Below are positions 32,745-37,162 of a DNA stretch of 37,162 nucleotides, one piece after another (the stretch's first letter is position 1; each line of letters opens with the position of its first letter). The notes beneath the pieces were generated by a model. The model searched no databases. It worked only from the letters and a program-made list of their open reading frames with translations, and had not been told where the DNA came from. The translations under genes were made by a program, and so were the position numbers. Origin of the DNA: UBA6049 sp965662345 (lineage in GTDB: Bacteria > Bacteroidota > Bacteroidia > Flavobacteriales_G > Salibacteraceae); assembly GCA_965662345.1 (NCBI GenBank), contig CBFIHE010000022.1, positions 1-37,162 on the forward strand, given 5' to 3'.

Positions 32745-32756
32745 ATGCTTCATTTG
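32727..32756 (+). promoter_or_regulatory. Candidate gapA promoter overlapping the upstream terminator
   Basis: TTTG (32727-32730) and TTCATTTG (32749-32756) are 18 bases apart, with one mismatch from TTTG/TAnnTTTG. The -33 box lies in the loop and first base of the descending arm of the terminator hairpin. The start point would fall about at the gapA ATG (32762), giving a leaderless or nearly leaderless mRNA. Inference from pattern only. Confidence 0.4.
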
Positions 32757-32761
32757 TAGAC

Positions 32762-33763
32762 ATGAAAAAGAGAGTTGCGATAAACGGATTTGGTAGAATC
32801 GGAAGGCGAGTACTTCGGTACCTACACAATCATCCTCATTTTGAAGTGGTAGCTGTTAACGATTTAAGTGATCACCCGACTTTAGCACATCTGTTCAAGT
32901 ACGACTCTATTCATGGACGGTTTGAAGGAGAAGTGCTCTTTGAATCAAGAGAACTATGGTTAGACGGGCAACGAATTTCAATGCTATCAGAGGGTGACCC
33001 TAACAACTTGCCATGGAAAGAATTGAATATTGATTATGTTCTTGAGTGCACAGGGAAATTAAAAACTAGGGAAAAAGCTGGTGGTCACATTAGTGCAGGA
33101 GCAACTAAGGTAATCCTATCAGCTCCACCGCAAGATGAGAGTATTAAAACTATCGTGTTAGGTGTTAATGAGGACATATTAATTAATACGGATACAATCG
33201 TTTCTAATGCCTCTTGCACAACGAACTCTGCTGCACCACTGGTAAGTGAGATACAGCGATTATCACCTATTGAAACGGGATACATAACTACTGTACACTC
33301 CTATACTACAGACCAAAAATTGCATGATACACCACATACAGACTTAAGACGTGCACGAGCTGCAGCCCTAAGTATAGTTCCAACAACAACGGGTGCAGCA
33401 AAAGCGATAACTAAAATATTTCCAGACTTAGAAGGTAAATTAGGTGGGTGTGGAATACGTGTACCAGTGCCTGATGGTTCTCTAACAGATATGACATTCA
33501 TAGTAGAGAATGAACTCACAATTGAGCAAGTCAACAAAGCATTCAATAATGCAGCGCAAACGAACCTAAAAGGAATTCTGCAGTATACAACAGACCCTTT
33601 GGTATCTGTGGATATAATAGGTAGTAAATACTCAAGTGTATTTGATAGCCAATTAACCTCAGTACTAGGTAAGATGGTTAAAGTAGTCGCATGGTATGAT
33701 AATGAAAGTGGCTATTCTGCTCGTTTAGTGGACCTTCTGTCCTACATTGACGACTTGAATTAA
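32762..33763 (+). CDS. gap: Type I glyceraldehyde-3-phosphate dehydrogenase
   Basis: GAPDH interconverts glyceraldehyde 3-phosphate and 1,3-bisphosphoglycerate with NAD(P). The 333 residues are typical (331). The Rossmann motif INGFGRIGRR is at residues 7-16, and Asp34 after the second strand (AVNDLSD) favours NAD. The catalytic Cys152 lies in SNASCTTNS and His179 in HSYTTDQ. The second Cys four residues after the catalytic one in many homologues is Ser here (CTTNSAAP). The phosphate site PTTTGAAKA and RVPVPDGSLTD are conserved. It stands apart from other glycolytic genes and meets the thioredoxin gene end to end. Whether a second gap gene exists elsewhere cannot be told. Confidence 0.95.
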   Translation: MKKRVAINGFGRIGRRVLRYLHNHPHFEVVAVNDLSDHPTLAHLFKYDSIHGRFEGEVLFESRELWLDGQRISMLSEGDPNNLPWKELNIDYVLECTGKLKTREKAGGHISAGATKVILSAPPQDESIKTIVLGVNEDILINTDTIVSNASCTTNSAAPLVSEIQRLSPIETGYITTVHSYTTDQKLHDTPHTDLRRARAAALSIVPTTTGAAKAITKIFPDLEGKLGGCGIRVPVPDGSLTDMTFIVENELTIEQVNKAFNNAAQTNLKGILQYTTDPLVSVDIIGSKYSSVFDSQLTSVLGKMVKVVAWYDNESGYSARLVDLLSYIDDLN

Positions 33764-34872
33764 GCGCCAAATATTTCTTTCAATTTTTCTTCAAGAGAAG
33801 ATCCTCTTAAGTTTTTAGCAATGATGATTCCATCTGGATCTACCAATACAGTTGCTGGAATCGAGCGCACTCCATAGATTTGAGCTGGTTGAGATTGCCA
33901 GCCACCTAAGTCACTCATCTGTGGCCAAGTTAGTCCATCTGCAGCAATTGCATTTACCCATGCATCTTTGGTTTTATCCAACGAAACGCCAAGAATTTCA
34001 AAACCTTTGTCTTTGTATTGAGCGTACGTGCGAACAACGTTAGGATTCTCCATTCGACATGGTTTGCACCAGCTCGCCCAAAAGTCAATAAGTACGTATT
34101 TTCCTCGTAAAGACGATAAGGAGATTATTTCACCTTTAGGGTTTTCAAAAGAAAGTTCAGGTGCTTCTACACCAACTGCAACGGACTTCATTGCTTTAAC
34201 TTGCTCTGCAATTCCGTCATAAAAGAAGTGCCCTGTCATAGTTGGTTCTAACCCAGTAATCACAGTTTCAAAAGTACTGTAGTACTCTTCAGGGTTTAAC
34301 TGCTGAATAGCAATGAGAGAAGCTATACTAGAGGCGTTATCTTCAGCAAAAGAAGCAAGTCTCTCACTGTATCGTTTTGCTTCAGCTTGAGCCAAACCAT
34401 TCAATTGCATGTAGGTCTGAACATCGTTGCTCTGTCCAGCGCGTTGCATTACTTGGTTAATAGAATCACTCTTTTGAAAAGCCTTGATTTGAAGACTTAT
34501 TATCTCCTGAATTTTTGCTGATTCTGGTGATCCTTTCACAGAATAACCATCTTCTAGTCTTGAATTAGTGAATGTAAGTTCTACTTTCTCGTTGGGTTGT
34601 AAGCCAAGATTGATTCGGTTCTGCAGACTTACTCCAAACTGATAAAAACCGAGTTCATCAACATTACTAACCATGTTGAAGCTTCCATCTTCATTTATAG
34701 TAACCGTATCAATTGGAACCGCATTTTGCGGAGTAACACGGTATAAATAAGCCTCTTTCTCAGTAATTGCCTGAGGCAGAGAGCCTGCAAGGGTAATATT
34801 ACCTTGTTCTTGTTCAGTACAAGAAAACAGGCCAATGGAAAGTCCTAAAATGATGGATAATCTTGTTTTCAT
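33760..34872 (-). CDS. TlpA-like thioredoxin-domain lipoprotein with DUF4369-like N-terminus
   Basis: Such proteins are periplasm-facing disulfide reductases widespread in Bacteroidota; cytochrome maturation or oxidative stress roles are usual suggestions. The 370 residues have a lipoprotein signal with lipobox Cys18 (GLFSC). Residues about 25-120 are beta-rich, like DUF4369 (YRVTPQNAVPIDTVTINEDG and so on), then a helical linker. The C-terminal AhpC/TSA-thioredoxin domain starts near 245 and has the active site WCKPC (Cys269, Cys272) and cis-Pro in SIPATVLVDPDG. It starts three bases after gatB and is the last gene of a unit. Its stop overlaps that of gap on the other strand. Confidence 0.9.
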   Translation of the reverse strand: MKTRLSIILGLSIGLFSCTEQEQGNITLAGSLPQAITEKEAYLYRVTPQNAVPIDTVTINEDGSFNMVSNVDELGFYQFGVSLQNRINLGLQPNEKVELTFTNSRLEDGYSVKGSPESAKIQEIISLQIKAFQKSDSINQVMQRAGQSNDVQTYMQLNGLAQAEAKRYSERLASFAEDNASSIASLIAIQQLNPEEYYSTFETVITGLEPTMTGHFFYDGIAEQVKAMKSVAVGVEAPELSFENPKGEIISLSSLRGKYVLIDFWASWCKPCRMENPNVVRTYAQYKDKGFEILGVSLDKTKDAWVNAIAADGLTWPQMSDLGGWQSQPAQIYGVRSIPATVLVDPDGIIIAKNLRGSSLEEKLKEIFGA

Positions 34873-34875
34873 ATC

Positions 34876-36333
34876 TTAAAGTTTATCTAGTGCTTCTTTA
34901 ATCAAGCGGTTAGATTTTTTTGGATCAGCTTTCCCTTTGGAGACACGCATTAACTGACCCATGAAGAAGCCTAAAAGTTTTTTATCTCCGTTTTTGTAAC
35001 GTTCAACCTCATTTGAGTTCTTTTCTATAACCTCTTGGATGTAACCATGAATAGAATCATCATTACTTTCTTGAATGATATCAAGTTTAATAGCCAACGC
35101 TGTAACATCAATTTCTGGAGTCTCCAATAAAGCAGGGAATAAATCACGGCTAGCGGCTGTATTACTTACTTTTCCCTCATCAATAACCTTAATGATATCT
35201 GCAATTTGAGTGGGTTTAAGCGGAAACTCGTTCATGTGCAAAGCACGCTCATTTAAGTAAGCTTTTACCTCTTTCATCACCCAATTTGCCGCAGCCTTGT
35301 AGTTTGATGTATGTGAAGTTACCTCTTCAAAATAAAGGGCAACCTCTTTAGCATCAGTAAGTACAGCAGCATCATATTCGTTCAATCCAAAAGCAGAGGT
35401 ATATTTTTCAAAGAGTTCATGCGGGAGTGGAGGCAGAGCTGAAGCAATATTGTTGACGTATTCTTTTGTAATAGTAAGTGGTAATAAATCTGGTTCTGGA
35501 AAAAAGCGGTAATCATTTGCTTCTTCTTTGCTACGCATTCCTGAAGTGGTACCAGATACAGCATTGAAAGCACGTGTTTCGTGAACAATTTCTTCTCCAT
35601 CTTCCAGCGCATCAATCTGCCGTTTGATTTCATAATCAATTGCTCGTTGTACATTGCGTATGGAGTTCATGTTTTTAACCTCCACCTTCTGCCCGAAAGC
35701 GTCAGCCCCCTTCAACCGAACGGAAATATTGGCATCGCAACGCATTGATCCTTCCTCCAGGTTTCCATCACAAACTTCCAAATACCTAACTAATTTTCTT
35801 AGTTCTGTTAGGTATTGATATGCTTCTTCAGCAGATCTAATATCAGGTTCCGTAACCACTTCTAAAAGCGGAACGCCTGCTCTATTCAGATCAACTAATG
35901 AATATTCTGGGTCTTGATCGTGTATACTTTTTCCAGAGTCTTCCTCAATATGAATACGAGTTAGCCCTATTGATTTTTTTATTCCGTCTTTTGTTTTGAT
36001 GTTGATCTGGCCTCCAGTGCAAATAGGCGTATCAAATTGCGTGATTTGATACCCTTTTGGCATATCTGCGTAGAAGTAGTTCTTTCTTGAAAAACGATTA
36101 ATCTTCGTAATATCAGAGCCACATGAGATGCCGAGCTTTACAGCATATTCTGGACTCTTTTCATTCAACCTCGGTAAGGTACCAGGATGGCCTAGAGATA
36201 TAGGGCTTACATTCTCGTTGGGAAGTGCCCCATAGTCATTTAAGTCTTGTGAGAAAGCCTTGGATGAGGTGAGGAGCTGAGCATGTACCTCTAGCCCAAT
36301 AACGGCTTCATATTTATCGTAAATATCATTCAT
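34876..36333 (-). CDS. gatB: Aspartyl/glutamyl-tRNA amidotransferase subunit B
   Basis: GatB is the kinase/transamidase subunit of GatCAB, which converts Glu-tRNA(Gln) (and Asp-tRNA(Asn)) to the amidated form. From ATG 36333 the protein is 485 residues. The open frame extends 41 codons upstream to 36456, but those run into the end of the purine phosphorylase gene and are not GatB-like. Signatures are YEAVIGLEVHAQL, the KNYFYADMPKGYQITQ segment, DLNRAGVPLLEVVTEPD and RCDANISVR. The C-terminal GatB/YqeY helical domain ends in SNRLIKEALDKL. Neither gatA nor gatC is adjacent. The presence implies no direct glutaminylation or asparaginylation, or a backup for it. Confidence 0.96.
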   Translation of the reverse strand: MNDIYDKYEAVIGLEVHAQLLTSSKAFSQDLNDYGALPNENVSPISLGHPGTLPRLNEKSPEYAVKLGISCGSDITKINRFSRKNYFYADMPKGYQITQFDTPICTGGQINIKTKDGIKKSIGLTRIHIEEDSGKSIHDQDPEYSLVDLNRAGVPLLEVVTEPDIRSAEEAYQYLTELRKLVRYLEVCDGNLEEGSMRCDANISVRLKGADAFGQKVEVKNMNSIRNVQRAIDYEIKRQIDALEDGEEIVHETRAFNAVSGTTSGMRSKEEANDYRFFPEPDLLPLTITKEYVNNIASALPPLPHELFEKYTSAFGLNEYDAAVLTDAKEVALYFEEVTSHTSNYKAAANWVMKEVKAYLNERALHMNEFPLKPTQIADIIKVIDEGKVSNTAASRDLFPALLETPEIDVTALAIKLDIIQESNDDSIHGYIQEVIEKNSNEVERYKNGDKKLLGFFMGQLMRVSKGKADPKKSNRLIKEALDKL

Positions 36334-36364
36334 TTCCCAATCGCTTCTAAGGCTGCAAATGTAA

Positions 36365-37162
36365 CTATTGCAAGCGGATGAACTCTTGCAAGAATCGCGT
36401 AAGATGCTTACCCGCTTTCTCAGCTTCTGCTTGAACTTCTGCATGAGAAACCTCACCTATTTTTCCTTCAACGCCTAAATCTGTAATTACAGAAACACCA
36501 AACACCTCCATTCCCATATGTCTGGCGGCAATGGTTTCTGGAACCGTAGACATGCCAACAGCATCTCCACCAATTATGCTTAAGAACTTGTATTCTGCAG
36601 GGGTTTCAAAAGTAGGACCAGATACGCCCACATATACTCCTTCATGAACAGTTGCAGGTGTTTCAATTGTTCTAGCTATTTCTAGTAGGTTTTTGCTATA
36701 CGAATTATGCATATCAGGGAATCGTGGCCCAAGCTCATCAATGTTGCTACCTAGCAAAGGGTTAGCTCCCATTAAGTTGATGTGATCTGTAATGAGCATT
36801 AAGTCTCCAACGTTCTGCGCAGGATTAAGGCCACCAGCTGCATTGGTTAAAATGAGCTGTTCAACCCCCATTTGTTTAAGCACTCTAATGGGAAAAACAA
36901 CATCTTGCATAGAATAACCTTCGTAAAAATGAAACCTACCCTGCAATAAGGCTATTTCTTGGCCAAAAAGTTTGCCGAAAATCAAGTTTCCGGCATGTCC
37001 TTCTACTGTTGACGTAGGGAAGTTGGGAATGTCTTGATATTTAAAGGTTTCTGAAAGTTCAATGGATGAGGCAAAATTACCTAAGCCAGACCCCAAGACT
37101 ATTGCTGTTTTAGGCCTTATCGGTGTCTTGGTTTTGAGAAACGTTGCGGTGGATTTGATTTT
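36365..37162 (-). CDS. Purine nucleoside phosphorylase, class I trimeric type (5' end outside window)
   Basis: PNP splits purine nucleosides with phosphate to base and ribose 1-phosphate in salvage. The frame is open to the window edge, so the true start is outside; 265 codons are seen, about 95% of the family length. The phosphate loop reads IVLGSGLG, and the domain continues with QGRFHFYEGY, LTNAAGGLN, GPTFETPAEY (the Glu that contacts the purine) and GMSTVPETIAARH. The base-binding strand reads VSVITDLG: the residue matching Asn243 of the human enzyme is Asp (codon 36481-36479). It is followed 31 bases later by gatB. The function as a PNP is firm; base preference is open. Confidence 0.93.
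   Translation of the reverse strand, partial: KIKSTATFLKTKTPIRPKTAIVLGSGLGNFASSIELSETFKYQDIPNFPTSTVEGHAGNLIFGKLFGQEIALLQGRFHFYEGYSMQDVVFPIRVLKQMGVEQLILTNAAGGLNPAQNVGDLMLITDHINLMGANPLLGSNIDELGPRFPDMHNSYSKNLLEIARTIETPATVHEGVYVGVSGPTFETPAEYKFLSIIGGDAVGMSTVPETIAARHMGMEVFGVSVITDLGVEGKIGEVSHAEVQAEAEKAGKHLTRFLQEFIRLQ

Noticed and set aside
36334..36456. 41-codon upstream extension of gatB
   Set aside because: It overlaps the end of the purine phosphorylase gene, is Cys/Ser/Arg rich and not GatB-like; ATG 36333 is the usual start.
1..37162. Search for CRISPR arrays, insertion sequences, integrases, phage genes, toxin-antitoxin or defence systems
   Set aside because: No direct-repeat arrays, terminal repeats, transposase or defence motifs were seen; the window is conserved chromosomal backbone.

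Overview
The window is a chromosomal segment from a member of the Bacteroidota, most likely order Flavobacteriales. Four things point there: two large secreted proteins end in a type IX secretion (T9SS) sorting domain; a GWxTD-domain lipoprotein is present; candidate promoters follow the TTTG-N18-21-TAnnTTTG pattern; and fusA runs directly into rpsJ, with rplQ followed by carA, eno and a citrate synthase. A family-level assignment (for example Cryomorphaceae or Schleiferiaceae) is only a guess.

Region 1 (1-15047, all +) is a continuous translation block. It holds the 3' end of fusA, then the S10, spc and alpha ribosomal protein clusters in canonical order: rpsJ, rplCDWB, rpsS, rplV, rpsC, rplP, rpmC, rpsQ, rplNXE, rpsNH, rplFR, rpsE, rpmD, rplO, secY, infA, rpmJ, rpsMKD, rpoA, rplQ. 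It makes most of the ribosome core, the Sec channel, IF-1 and the RNA polymerase alpha subunit. There is no tuf after fusA and no map or adk after secY. rpmD and rpmJ are short genes that are easily missed. A strong intrinsic terminator follows rplQ.

Region 2 (15120-18925, +) holds carA, eno and gltA: pyrimidine/arginine precursor synthesis, glycolysis and TCA entry. A convergent, probably bidirectional terminator separates gltA from region 3.

Region 3 (18977-27183, -) is a tightly packed six-gene unit transcribed ung, Omp85-family barrel, rmuC, GWxTD lipoprotein, rlmB-like methyltransferase, T9SS-exported M1 aminopeptidase. It mixes DNA maintenance, rRNA modification and envelope functions.

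Region 4 (27275-32693, +) starts divergently from ung with a 42-residue lipoprotein. Its stop overlaps the start of a YtxJ-type monothiol bacilliredoxin. Then come an exported protein of unknown function, lipA, and a 1030-residue T9SS-exported protein with Asp-box repeats, closed by a strong terminator.

Region 5 (32762-37162) has a type I GAPDH gene (+) converging on a minus-strand unit: a purine nucleoside phosphorylase (cut by the window end), gatB and a TlpA-like thioredoxin lipoprotein.

Most of the window is housekeeping DNA. I see no CRISPR array, tRNA, rRNA, insertion sequence, phage gene or defence system, and no gene-free stretch over 300 bases (the longest, 29461-29600, is 140 bases). 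The less ordinary points are the coupled micro-lipoprotein/bacilliredoxin pair, an Asp in the purine phosphorylase where human PNP has Asn243, a palindrome sitting in the spacer of the proposed gltA promoter, near-leaderless start candidates at gapA and at 27792, and a Phe at the DNA-intercalating position of uracil-DNA glycosylase.
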